64,000 bases of DNA from Kappaphycus alvarezii (lineage: Eukaryota; Rhodophyta; Florideophyceae; Gigartinales; Solieriaceae): NCBI GenBank assembly GCA_002205965.3, contig NADL03000562.1:124001-188000 (forward strand), given 5' to 3'. Each line of letters begins with the position of its first letter. Position 1 is the first letter of the stretch. The notes beneath the pieces were generated by a model that saw nothing but the letters and a program-made list of their open reading frames with translations, ran no database searches and was not told where the DNA came from. Made by a program: the position numbers and the translations under genes. Below, piece by piece: positions 22,601-34,670 of the stretch.

Positions 22601-24489
22601 ATTGGATTTTGACGGTGTTTTAAATCCTGTCTTCATACGTTACTAATGAATTCAATCTTGCCTTCATTTCAACCAAGGAAACGAGATATATTGCTGATAC
22701 AGTTGTTCTGCGGGCTACCTATCACTTAGTCAACCGATTTGAGCTATAATATTGCTGCTTTTTGCTGCCATGAAGTTTTAAGTCCAAAACAGAGATATCA
22801 TTTCAGTGTAGGATTATCTGCTTCTATTATTTATGCACTAAACTAAAATTTTGGAGCAGCGTCACAAGATAGGGCTCTTGCATTCGTTTGTAGTACGCCA
22901 TTTGAACATTTAATCCTAATCGCACGAAAGGGCCCCGAAATTGGAAAACACTTCCTTATGAAGGGCTGATTTCCAAACGGATCGCATACGGTTGTGATGA
23001 TGTATAGATATAATCCTTGCCGTTATAACACCACCAGCAAGCCTCCTAGGAATTTGGGGGCCTCGACACCCACAAAGTTTTAGAGTCATATCTTATTCCC
23101 CTTTCACCCAAAAGAAACTGGCTTTCTGGCGTTTTGACTTCTATTCTATAGGAAAGAGTCTAATAAACGCTCAGATGGTTTTAGAAGTCAAAAATTTGGT
23201 GATTTGCTCTAAGGTATGGTCACTAAATCACTTTGAATCACGATGACGACCTGCTAGTTTGCTTAAACGAATTTTTCGACATGATTGTTTTCTATATTTC
23301 GATGTGCCAGACTGTGATTGAGACGTACGTTCTGAGCTTCTAGGGTCTTAGATTTGAGGCGTTTCTTGGCAGTTTCGAAACGCTGAATTATGCTCCCTTG
23401 GGCCATCTTATACGGCAATTTTAGCTACGAATGAGTATTCGGGGGAAACGTGCCATGAGTTGGAGAGAAGATAATTTGAGGGGTGGGTCTGTAATTTGAA
23501 ATAAGGAAATAAATGTTTGCGAAGTCTTTATACACGGGTTTGACAGTGTAAAACCTTGTGAATCTCAATGTCAGTGAAACATGGATAGATTGACCCAATT
23601 TATTTCTGAATCCAACACATTCATGTCAAAAACTCTGAATCTAGCCACCATTGTAGTTGCAGAAAAGTGGAATCCATGTGACAAATCGTGCGCAAATATG
23701 GTATATAGGATACGTAGACGTGGCTGCAGCTTATTGTCAAGAAAAGTAAATCCCGGGCCATACATTATTAATTAGGAAAAAGAGTCGGATGTACACCAAC
23801 TGCACATAAGATACAGGTGCAAAACATTATTACTGAATACCTCCATTGTTCAAGCCTGCCGCAAGGAACTAGTAAATAAACTGCAAAAACAAAGATTGCA
23901 GAAACAAACTCCTACTCATGTTTTTGTTCAAACACTAAAAACAGACGATCTATTACTGCCGCTGCAGGAATAGGAAGCTTTAAATTATCAACCATACGGG
24001 GGAGATATCGACAAGATGTTTTATGCAGTAACTACAAAATACACCATCAATGATCCAGTTGGCCAAACAAGCGTCATGGGAGCACGATGTTGGTAGTAAA
24101 GCGGTCCTTTTCCGCAAATGTCTGTTTTCTTCATCCCGACAGCCATCCTGTAAATCTTCCTTTTGAAATCAAGCGTTCTATCTTTTCTTTCAAAAAAGAG
24201 ATCCTGATAGTCCTTTTTATTATTGAAGCCAAATTCACTGCATAACAACATTCCCTGTTTTATTTTTGAGTAATTGGTCCTCCTCTTTCGAAAATAAACC
24301 TTTCGAATTATTATCCGCGTCGTCCTCCCAATTCAGTTCCGATATTCTATGAAGCAGATTGTTTTATTTTTTCCCCTAATTCATACAAATTCAAAGCCAC
24401 AGTATCGCCTCGCATATTCTTTATTCGAGAAATGCCGTGGAAGGTATCGAATACATGCACCTATTAAAGTAATATAGCAACGTTGTCAA
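16671..24489. other. AT-rich gene desert
   Basis: Nearly 8 kb without a supportable gene; frames longer than 90 codons are absent apart from chance openings on both strands. From about 18.9 to 21.6 kb the plus strand is rich in A and C with few G, and after about 22 kb it becomes T-richer. The texture suggests old, heavily mutated repeats. Confidence 0.45.
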
Positions 24490-25492
24490 AGCGTCACCCC
24501 TACCAGCAACCACCCTATCAGCTTACCCGCACACCCAATTATTTTTCCATCAACATGAGCCGGTTATAACCGATCATTATCATTATAATATTAACCAGAG
24601 TTCTGTGTTGCGTCAATTGCCTAGCTTTGATGGTTATTGGAGCAGCAGACTGCGAGTAATATATCAGAAGGATGGGCTGGGAACGTGTTTGGGAGTTTTT
24701 CTTGACGTCATCAATTGGGAGAGAAAGCTGAGAAGGCGGAGAGGTCTGAGGTGGATTTGGAAGGATCCGAATGTGAGGAGAACTAGATGGGCCTCTGGGA
24801 GCCGTTACCTTAAAACTTCGGGGGAGTTTTAAGTTTCTGTAGGTGGCAGAAAGGAGCGTGAGTCTGTGGCCGCAATCTAGGTCTCTTCGGTTACGAATAT
24901 GGAGGAGGTTGAGGATCATGAAGAAGTATTGGAAGATGTATATATGCCTAAGAAGACTATCTACGATCTTGAGCTGTTAAAGGGAATTTTCAAAGATTGC
25001 ATTGGAGGTATGGATATTTTGCAGGAATTGTTTGGTTCTGAGATTATGAGGAGAAGATCTGGCTATTTGTTCTAAAAATATCTACTGTTATTCTATCTCG
25101 TCAACAAGATTCCTTTGCATGTACTGTACTGTATTTAGTATATGTGCTTGATACTTAAGTGTTGGCCGAAAAGTCTATATTATATAAGCCAAGTAAACCA
25201 CATTCTCTAGGAGAGGTCAAGGAAGTTAGCAGGAAACTTCAAGTGCGGACCCAAATAGCTGAGAAGTTAAACGTCTGCTCCTGACCAAAAAGCGAATCTT
25301 TTACGTTAGCAGCTGAGCATAGGTAGTCGATACTCCACTTCTACACTTATTTGTACCTCCTTGATCCCACGTACCTATCCCTCTCTTGGTGTCCTCAGAA
25401 CTACACTACAGTAGCTCTCTTTTCGCTTACAATACCTCTATCTTGGGATAGTTAGTTCTGAGGATCTTATCCTCGCCGGTTTATCCTTATCA
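24490..25492 (+). repeat. Diverged LTR, long form with internal ORF (copy B)
   Basis: It resembles the 3' two-thirds of the LTR at 3542-4949. The start (GTTGTCAAAGCGTCACCCC, then CACCCTATCAGCTTACCC) parallels 3788-3830. The end reads TTATCCTTATCA at 25481-25492, like the other LTR ends. The promoter block reads AAAAGTCTATATTATATAAG (about 25169-25188). Its 5' third is not recognisable. Many point changes and indels make it older than the LTRs of the complete element. Confidence 0.65.
24610..25074 (+). pseudogene. LTR-embedded ORF remnant (copy B)
   Basis: Piecewise translation gives NCLALMVIGAADCE, a stop, then YIRRMGWERVWEF, aligning with LNALALMANGPTDYGD and YCRRLDLERVREW of copy A. Near 25.0 kb the C-terminal block reads GGMDILQELFGSE, against GGMDILGKLFGSDLED in copy A. 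The middle is acidic but frame-shifted. Function unknown. Confidence 0.5.
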
Positions 25493-28400
25493 GACAGCTC
25501 TTTAAAGTGACAATTTAGAAATATCAACAGCGACCCACACTGTACAGAACGCACCAAATGTTCAGAAGAAATTACTACACAGATTCAAACCCCTCAACGT
25601 AAGAGACGGTACTGGAGTATGCTAAGTGACGTAGGGTACCTCGCCGACTGTACTCGTTCCGGTCTTCTGTATGTCCTGAACATAACTGCCTAACACATGG
25701 ACGAGCAGACGGAGAAGCATCCAATTTTCTGAAGTGAGTACTCAAATATTCTCAATTCGGCCAACCTCGGGATACTTAGCGAAACTATATCACAACCGCA
25801 AGATCCACTGCATCATCCGGACACGATCAAAACCGCTGAATTAGTCAATGATGCAGTCCAATAATCGTGCACTGGTGAAACTCACACTCTCTTGTGTGCA
25901 CCCATTTCATGAATCAATGGAAAACACGACTTAGTATCCCATACATCATGTAAACAAAATCTACGCCGCCTCCAAATCCAAGAGTCACATCTTCTGGCAG
26001 CGTGGCCTAAGAACCGACTTTGTAAATCCCATCTTCAAACTAGATAAGCCTACAAAGACAATTAATTAACATCCTTTTTTCAATGTCCAGTCAAAGACTA
26101 AACTGCGTACACTTATCGAATATAGCAGTAGCGCCAAAAAGACAAAAACTGTCATCCATTCATCACGCGAATCTAATCTAGCCGTACCAAATCTTTTGAT
26201 AGGACTAAATAGCCTGTCATTTCCAAGCACTGCCAATCAATCCCTACACAAACCACCATTCATTGACCTCAAACAAATGAATCATGAATCTTAACATCTA
26301 GGATCCTCCTCGTAAGGTATTATCGATGCATAAAGGTAATTCAAGAAAAATAAGTATATTGAAACAGTTTTTATGAAATCGGAGGCAAATTTTATAGCTC
26401 AAATTAAGTTCTTGGTAAATATTATGATTTTTTCGGTTCAATTTAATGTTTCTTTGCTCTTGTTGACTTCCAGAATCCGGCAATAGTACAAACTCACCAT
26501 AGCCCACGGACAAAGACAGGTCACATAGTTACAAAGTGCAATGTTTTTCATCGGCGTTGGGGTTTGGCGCTAGTTGTACTATCAATAAGGTAACTGAATA
26601 GTCGGTATATCAATAATTCTCATGCTTTATTCCATGTTGCTATGAAGTGCCGCGTAGAGCGATATTAGTAAAGCTAATACTAACAACGCGCTGATCTAAT
26701 CTCTAAATCAGACTTCAGCTTCAAATCTTTGAGACTTACTTATACATGCAGTCAATCATTTTTCAGTTTCTAAGCTCTCTAATCTCACCGTAAATGACTC
26801 CAAGAAATCGATCGGCTGGATAACTATTGTCAGAATAATCCCTTGTTTTCTTTTACTGGTTTTTCTTTTAGCTTTTATATTAGTCTCACTTACGTTTAGA
26901 ATTCTGAGCAGCAAAGTGTGCGAGAATTCATAACACGTAATAACGTGATTATGTGCTTCGAAAACCTCTTTTGCTATAACTATTTCACTTTGGGACGTAA
27001 AAAGAGGACTTCAGGAGTACTTCATTTTGGTGAAGCCATTAACCGATGGCATTGGAACAATAGGGTGAAAATTTTGTCTAGTAATGCTGTGGAATATCTG
27101 ATGGTTGATCACCATCCATAGATGTGGTAAAAGCGATCTGTTTGAGGAACAAGATAGTAGTGGTTTTTGTTGATTTATATTAGTGGTCTGAATGTAGATT
27201 TGGTACTTCGTCCATCTCTTCTTGCTTCTAACATATGATTTTCCAAAAATTTCATCGATTGAATTTTCTCCTCTTTAGTTGTCAATATTATACCCACCAA
27301 CACCGCCACACTTAGCTCACGAGCTATTATGACTATTGTAGCCCATAGTTCACTAACCCAGCAAATCTAAGAGAATTTATCACATGTGATTTAGAACATT
27401 TACCACTTTAAAAGAATTTTGTCAAATTTTTTTCTTACGTCATCCCATCTTTCAAGACATACTGAAGAATTCTGCCATATTTTTACTAAAAGACGTCTAC
27501 ATTCACAAATCTCCTGATTAAAAGCCCTCGTAAATCGCACAATAAAGACTTTTCCTACGTCCTCTCGTGTATAATTTAGAAATTTATATATTGTCTAAAG
27601 TATTTCGTGCGAAAACTTTTCATCGTCTTTAACTAGGGTTGCGTTAAAAATGATGGAAATAGTTAAACTTTAGATGTGAGAAACAGGTTCAGAGATGCAG
27701 AGTCGAAGTGAAGCGAGACTAGAAGGTGCCCCCTTACTATACTGCTCGGCAAGCGGTTACACTGTCTATGGTGGCATTCATACAGACACCTTTTCATATT
27801 GCGTAGCACTATTTGTTCTTTAATTATTCTGAAGTGACTATGTTTACTTTTTGGACTCCTAAAGAAAGGATTACCTTGCCAATGTATAAGTAGGTTGGCA
27901 GAGGCAGAGAAACTAGCTGAAAGGGGAAAAAACGCACCTAATGATAGCCACACATCCAAAAGTTTTCTTCCGCCTCTTCAGTACTGTCCTACATCCTTTT
28001 ATCTTTCACTCTCTAAACCTCCTCTAAAATTCTATTTACGTCGATAGAATGTGATTATTCCCCTCAAAATCGACCTATGGTTTCCGTACGTAGTCTAACT
28101 TGAGTAATGTTTTCACCATCTTCAAATACCTCTCGATGCAAATTTGAAGTGATGATCAGAGGCTGCGCGAGATTCTATCGGATTTTGACGGGAAGAGTCG
28201 TAGTTTTCTACCAACCTAAAGCTTTAAGGGAAAAATGGCACCTTGTCGCACTGGTTTCGGAATTTGTCCAGATTGTAAAAGCGTTAATCTAGAGCAATTT
28301 TCGATATAAAATCGATCTGCCCGTAATCAATAATATTGCGATGGACGCTAGATTCTGTCTAAAGCGTCCAACAGAATTAGTTTTAAATATAGGCTCCTAC

Positions 28401-30415
28401 TCTTTATGGGATATCTTAACAAAGAACTACGTTTGGGCTGCTTAGTAACGTCTAATTAGAGTTTACCGATCCCTATCCGTACATCATTTACTCTAGCCCC
28501 AAGAACTACCAGTATATTAAATCTGCCGCCATCGCCATCGAAGAAGGGTACTAAGCATTTTATTCTGCCCAAACTAACGTTGCCTTTCCATTGAACATCA
28601 CGTCTGTCTGTCACGGATATCACCTCTAGTTCGGGAAAAGGGATGAACTTTATAAGACCGCGATGTTATGCTATCAGAGCAGGGAGAAGGTGTCAATCTC
28701 ATTGTTTCGTGTTGGTTGCGGTGTGTAGGAGGTCTCTGAAAAGGTGTAAATATTGTAAGAGCTTTCTAAGACCTCTCATTGATGATCGAAAAACTGTGGA
28801 GATAGCTCTATGCAATTAAGAGATCCTTCCCGATATTTGATAGACCTTCGCAGGTGGATTGTGACTGTGGCTGTCCTTTTTGTCACAATTAATGGAAAGG
28901 TGCAAATGGTTCCCTCATAACCTTCACTGTGACACCAGATGCTCTGAGTGCCTCTAAAATTGATATTTCGGGCTACATTTTTGGAGTTTTAGAAAGCATT
29001 ATTTACCCTAAGAATGTTTATATGGTAATTGAAGACTCTATTGGTGAGAATGCAAATGATGAGTACAAGAGATAGACCGCATCAATGGTCATTAGCGGCT
29101 CTGAAAGTGACGAATTTCTCTCTAATAAACGCAGTGAAATCCGATACCACCCCTATTTACTCTCTAGGGAGTTCAAGTTGCTCTAATCGCTGCTATTTTA
29201 CACCCAAAACTAAGTGGCCCCTTTGAATCTTCTCCAATATCGCATATTCGTTACGCCTGGAAGTAAAAAAATGTACCTGAGCAGGAGCGAAAACTAACGG
29301 TAATAAGAAGATGCCGAAAAGAACTTTAAAATGTAGGGGCCACAAGAGTTCAATATTTTTCACAGGAGTTCAATATTGTTCACAGGAGTTCAATATTTTT
29401 CTGATTTTATCCCGATTGTGACTTAAGGGCAAATGTAATTCTACAATGAAGATATCTTTTTATCAGTTTTTACGATGCGACACGATACTGGTGCAAGGAT
29501 TCATTCAGGAGCTTTCTATCGGATGAATCATTGATTTTGTTAACGGAGGGTCCCATTTTAGAAAGCGTTGACTTTATGTCGGTAATTGTAACCTTTCTGG
29601 TATGGACGCACATGCGCTGTTGTGTGACATGGGGACAATCCTGGACCTTATCTCCATAGTTCGTTGCGAAACTTGATTTGAAGCATTTTATGTCAAAAGC
29701 TCTATCGCAGTATCGACAGTTGTGAGGAGAAAAGTAAATGCAACCCTAAAAAATAGACATGCCTCATCCGTAATTCTATTTATGTCGTTGACCTCTTGAA
29801 ATCACCGTTTCGAGTCCTAACTCACCAGTTAAGATTCTAATCGGTGATCGGTGACCCACTGATGGAGGCCTTGCAAGCCATTCTGTATTACGGAAAAATA
29901 ACCTTGATTTTGAGGTAAGAATAGAATATAGTCATGCTGTATTAGCTCCCTGGACTTGCCAAATTTATCGCGGAAGATCTCTTCAAGGAAGTAAAAATTA
30001 ACAGTATCAAGGACTTCTTTTTTCGCGTTTCGCGGTTCAATCGAATAGACAGTTCGGATTAATATGGAATCCGACTTGAATAAGGTAATGATTTCGGACT
30101 CTTCGAAATTATCAAAGGAAACGAAAAGACTTTATGTGGTGGCAACGGTCATGGTACGTTCATTTATTTCCTGAAATGTATCATTCCGACCTACTGCTCT
30201 TTACAAGCAATTAAAGAAAACCCTGCTGAAAAATTACGTATTTGATAAGTCCCTTGTCAATTTGCATTTTTAGTGTTTAAGATTATTTCTTTCCTTCTCA
30301 CCGACATCGACTCGATATATCATAGATGTCTTCTGCCACGAAATAGAACCTGCTCGTGCATAACAAGCTGAAGAAGATGTGAGAAGACACAACAATCAAG
30401 CATTCATCTTCTGCG
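25493..30415. other. AT-rich gene desert
   Basis: No supportable gene over almost 5 kb. The only clear repeat is the 3 x 20-bp array at 29341-29400. Short frames on both strands show no domain. Confidence 0.45.
29341..29400. repeat. Tandem repeat, three 20-bp units
   Basis: Three consecutive units CACA(A/G)GAGTTCAATATT(T/G)TT, exactly 20 bases each, differ at only two positions. There are no spacers, so it is not a CRISPR-like array. Confidence 0.95.
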
Positions 30416-30629
30416 TTGTCCTTTCTTACGTTCATATCCACTAAGGAAGAAGTAAAGTACTTTTTTGCTTTTATAACAGGAAAGTTAATAGAAGGATTGC
30501 GTTTATCCGTTTATACTGCCGAAAATAGAGGTATACTTGACGATTTTAGGGTTTCAAATGTATTTCCTTCTCTAGAGCAATTCATTGGTAATTTTAAAGT
30601 CCGGTTGGAGTTCTCTCGTAGTCTTGTTT

Positions 30630-31100
30630 TATAGGTTTGGTACCAATAGGTTCAAATTCATTCCATTCGGTCTCCTGAACGCGCATTCAACGTTTTAAGA
30701 GACAAAAAGTATCACGTATTTGCGGACATATAACTTGCGCGGTTGTATTCGAATGGTTTATTTGAATGAGATTGTATTGTTCTTCTTTCCCTAGAGAAGG
30801 ACGTGAAATATTTTAAAGCCTAAAATTATTTTCGAAAGGGGATGCTGCTTCACAGCTACCAAGCTTTCTGCTTTATTGTGATAGTATAAGATAGTATAAG
30901 ATTAATTTGATAGTTCGTAAGTCATTCAGGCAGACTTAATGGTACATATGTAGAATTTTGGGATACATATAGTCGTAGACGACCACATTGACTACACAGA
31001 GGTCTTTCTGGATAAAAAAAATCGACAAATGCAAAGTAAGCTGTCACTTTTGGGTTTTTCCTAGGAGTAGAGCCCTGCCGTACAGGTAAAAATACAGTTA
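30630..31100 (+). pseudogene. Ruined LTR-type reverse transcriptase
   Basis: Around 30648-30700 the plus strand reads RFKFIPFGLLNAHSTF, close to the F.F..PFGL.NAP.TFQ motif of Ty3/gypsy reverse transcriptases. About 20 codons on comes MVYLNEIVLF, a likely decayed VYLDDIV catalytic motif in which both catalytic Asp residues are changed (D to N, D to E). A stop interrupts the pieces. Flanking translation is mostly unreadable. It probably marks one or more very old LTR elements in the desert. Confidence 0.45.
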
Positions 31101-32249
31101 AACCTTTCAGGCGTTAATGATATAGAAGTGTTGTAAATAAGCCCTAGGACTCTATTTCACTCAGTAAGAAGCACAAAAGGCAAGGAGGATCGAAATGAAG
31201 ATGCGATGAGGGTCAAGCTTTCCATCCTGAATCTAGTCTTGGACAGGAAGTTATTTCAGGAACTAGGTGCCCTGGAATTTGGTCTAATTTTCCGAGACAA
31301 TGGGAAGTGTTGCAAATATCTATCCCTCACGACGTACTACTTTTTCCAAATTGAACATTCTGAGCGAAGTTTTTTCGCGCCTGGATGCTTCACAAGCATT
31401 ACCCGCGTTCAGAACAATCTCTTAGTCAGCAATACTGAGTTCCAATTCTCTGGTCGCCTGAAATAAATTTCCGCTTCAATCAAACCTCCCTTTTCAGACG
31501 CCTGATGAGATTTGTTTCTTCCATCACTCTTCAGTATGATTCTTAAACCCTTTTCCAAAATTCGCGTGACCAGAGATCATAGCTTCTTTCGTGGAGCCTT
31601 GCCGCCATATGACTGCCTCGCAGTCCGTTTCGTCCGATTCATTTATAACAAACGACTGATAAGATTGAAACTACATACAAGAGTTACAACTGCGATAAAA
31701 CTTTTCTCATCTGAACCGAATGATAGATCAATATTGGGCAGGAAAGGGTTCGCACGGAGCCACACCCGGCGCCATGCTCGCGATGTATCGCTGTATAGTG
31801 ATAATTTTTGTGATTGAGGGGCACAATTGCATGTTTGATGTGATATACAGGGTCAAAGATGCGATATCGGTGTGCAGCAAGGATCGAAGATGCTCAGATA
31901 CTGTACTCTTATGATCGGTCAGCATATACGTATTTTTAATCCAATTATCCAGGCGCTTCTGAATATCTCGTAGCTTTGTCAGTTATTTAATTGTTTTGAA
32001 GGGACGAATAGGGATAAATTGTCAGAAAATGATATTTTCTGAACAAATGATCCCAAGTCGGAGGTGTTAAAAATGAAAATATTGCTACCGAAGTATTTTT
32101 GTGGGAACATTAAGAGTTGAGTAAGGTTGGGAGGTCAAAAGGATACAATTAAGTGTAGAGAAAGGGCACTTTTTATCACCCGTTCTCATTTGACAATGCA
32201 AAAGAAGCACTTCAGATGCATTTCTTAAGGCAGAAGTTTAATTTGGACT
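31101..32249. other. AT-rich spacer
   Basis: No supported gene. Short frames at 31206-31466 and 31512-31817 have no recognisable signature. Confidence 0.4.
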
Positions 32250-32950
32250 TCTGAGCTACTTGGGTATGCACTTGAACTTTTCTTCGAATTATTTCGCCCT
32301 ATCCTAGGGGAATCATTTCAATCAGCCTATATAGACTTTTCGGCTAGCACTGAAGTAGCAAAAAAACATATTAAATCCCATAATATGTATTAAAGGTAAT
32401 TTTGCGGACAAGAAATACTAACTTAGATACTATCAGGATATGTATCCAGATCTCTTCCTCACAAACTTCATCCTCGAGATCGGAGCCAAGCAATCTCTCC
32501 AAAATATCAGTTTACCCAATTTAGTCTTACAACTTTTGTCGGACGGTCTAGAATTATAGAAAGCCTCCTCCAACATATTAGGTTCCTCCAGTCCCTCTTC
32601 AAAACACTAAATCTCCGCTCCATCCCCTAAAACAGATTCCGAGATTACGAATACTTTTTCACTCTTTCCTTTATCCTTCTCCTAACACTGAGGGCTCATC
32701 CACTCCTCAATACGTTCCCATTTCATCCTTCTGCAGTATTCCTCGTAGTCTGTTGGCCAATTTTCCATCACACACAGGCCGTTGATGGGACGGTGAGCTC
32801 TGACTGACTTGTTGATGTTGAGGGATGGGCGGAGGTTTTTCATGTTGAGGACGTAGAGCGGAAGCAGAACGAGTGGTTTATGGCAGTTATTTTGCTCCAA
32901 CAACGTTGCTATCGATCTGAAACGAAGGTCTAATAGTTAGAGCTAGTACA
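32250..32950 (-). repeat. Diverged LTR, long form with internal ORF (copy C)
   Basis: On the minus strand this shows the LTR promoter block GCCGAAAAGTCTATATAGGC (near 32344-32325) followed by GAAAAGTTCAAGTGCATACC, parallel to the blocks of the other copies. Upstream it carries the LTR-embedded ORF. The upstream flank GATCGATAGCAACGTTG parallels GAAATCGACGTCGTTG of copy A. The outer LTR ends are not legible. Confidence 0.6.
32682..32843 (-). pseudogene. LTR-embedded ORF, N-terminal part (copy C)
   Basis: From the ATG at 32843 the minus strand encodes MKNLRPSLNINKSVRAHRP, then WPTDYEEYCRRMKWERIEEW, ending at a stop at 32682. It matches MTNLRPSLTITKSSRGRRP and PTDYGDYCRRLDLERVREW of copy A at about half of the positions, with gap-free alignment. 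The C-terminal block (TDILERLLGSDLEDE) is found farther on near 32.5 kb in another frame. No polyglutamate tract is present here, so the microsatellite is not ancestral to all copies. Function unknown. Confidence 0.6.
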
Positions 32951-34030
32951 CTGGTGGGAGAGGGTAGAGATGGTAGAGTTATAGACGACCATCCCTTACT
33001 TCATTTATTTATCCCGGAATCGGGGGCAAGATCCAGGTTTATAGACTCACCAACAGCATGAGGTGTGAGTTTGTACAGCACAAAAATCTGCCCCTAGAGA
33101 ACTCTAAATCGTAAGCTTTATAAGTACAACAAGTACTTAGAATTATATGATTGGCTAGAACGGACACATTTCTACAATGCATAGTTTTCATTAAAAATAT
33201 TGCTGCGCGGCAGCCCTAATGTGACGTGATGGCAGTATACTTTGTCACATGGTCTTTATATAGGGTAATGTTTTCGACAACTTTCTCTGTTTTCAGTGAA
33301 TTAAAAATTGTAAGGCAATCTTGCGGTTTTGAATCTGGACACATTCAAGGCAATAATGAAAACTATGCTTTATAAAATATCGGAAGTGAACAAGTTAGAT
33401 GGTGAAGCGGATCACAAGTCGAAAGATTTCTTTTCGAATAAGGAGGACCAAATCCTGAATATATAAAATATAAAGTAGAGTCGTACAGTGAATTCGGATC
33501 CATAAAGTAGGAGGACTTTTGGACTTCTTTTTTGGAGAGAAAAGTTAGGAGGATTAGTTTCGAGAAAGAGAGGTCAAGAATGGATCTCAGGATGAGGGGA
33601 AAAGTAAATTGCCGAAAGGATCGGTTCCGTGATAACTTGGACCATATGCATTTTTAGGGTGCCGAAAGACGGCGGCTCTGGACAATACTTAAGGAGTTGG
33701 GCCGACGGTGCGAACTGAAAAGCAAAAGAATGTCGGAACCCAACGATAGCCATACACACGTGGGCGTTCTTCCCCCTCGTCAGCGCTCTCCGCCACCCTC
33801 TGCACCCGGCATGCAAGAAAACGCCCTAAACAGATTGAAAACTCATTCAAGAACATAAATAAAAAACCAGGGAAGATGTCGCCGCTTAACAATTTCACAA
33901 GACAGCCTGTCACACCACGAACAAAATAATAATTCAGCGACAAGCAAGGCAACAGCCGAAAGATGTAGGAGTTATCAGTTTCGTTCCAACACCTACGACT
34001 GATATTTACTGTGGTAACAATATGTACAGT
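32951..34030. other. Spacer, AT-rich to mixed
   Basis: No supported gene. Minus-strand frames at 33574-33816 and 33689-34069 overlap each other and carry no family signature. Confidence 0.4.
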
Positions 34031-34440
34031 GTTCCACTGACCAGACCCGATATTGGCAGAGTGGGGCATACCGTCAGCATGGACTTTTCCGACCTTTCCT
34101 TCGCCAACCCCTTGGCACCTTCGAGCAGGAGAGTTCGCACCTTTAACCCGCTGGCCTCACTCCATGCAGCGAGAAACGGGGGATTGAGAAGGTACGATTC
34201 ATTCATCACGAATTCTGCCAGAGGTAGACTTCTTTCCGTCCCCATCTCCACCCTCAGAAGTTTGCACCCGGATACCTTCGCGCTGCGGAGCGACGTTGCT
34301 TGGAATGTTGCAGTAAGGACAATGGAGACATACGGAAAGGCCAAAGAAGTCCTCACTCAAAGCCACGCCGCAGCGGCATCAATGTCCAACGCTGCCTGCC
34401 TGATGGCTGGTCTCGAGCCCGTCTTCTTGGGTGATCTGGG
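34031..34440 (+). pseudogene. Fragment of unrecognised conserved protein (copy 2)
   Basis: A single open frame covers this piece: VRTFNPLASLHAARN, a short basic stretch, SARGRLLSVPIST, HPDTFALRSDVAWNVAVRTM, ETYGKAKEVLTQSHAAAASM and AACLMAGLEPV. It aligns over about 115 residues with the broken copy at 6765-7075. I do not recognise the family; alanine-rich helices are likely. It is followed within about 60 bases by a non-LTR retrotransposon tail in the same orientation, so both may belong to one chimeric insertion or one element. Confidence 0.5.
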
Positions 34441-34494
34441 CGCGCTGGTGAGCTCGCCTAGACCACGCAAGAAAACGAGAACCAAACCGATATC

Positions 34495-34670
34495 CTCTTA
34501 TCTCCAGCCGGGATTGATATGTATGGCGCCCTGGGCAATGACGGTCAAGGCTTTTTCCGCCGCCTTGCTTCCTTTGCTGCTTCCTGTGGCGGTTCCTCCC
34601 CTCAACAGGAGCGTCGCGACTTCGTTACCCGTTTGCGTTTAGTCTCCATGTGATGCAGGCCTGAAATGTT
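34495..34670 (+). pseudogene. Non-LTR retrotransposon C-terminal tail
   Basis: The plus strand reads DILLSPAGIDMYGALGNDGQ, then FFRRLASFAASCGG and RRDFVTRLRLVSM before a TGA. The element at 8690-10355 ends DILLIPIGIDIYGALGPEG, LFRRLAAYAARRR, FHDFVSRF. This is the extreme C-terminus of the same subfamily; everything upstream has been lost by 5' truncation. Confidence 0.65.

Noticed and set aside
29341-29400. CRISPR-like array
   Set aside because: The three 20-bp units are directly adjacent with no spacers, and the context is eukaryotic.
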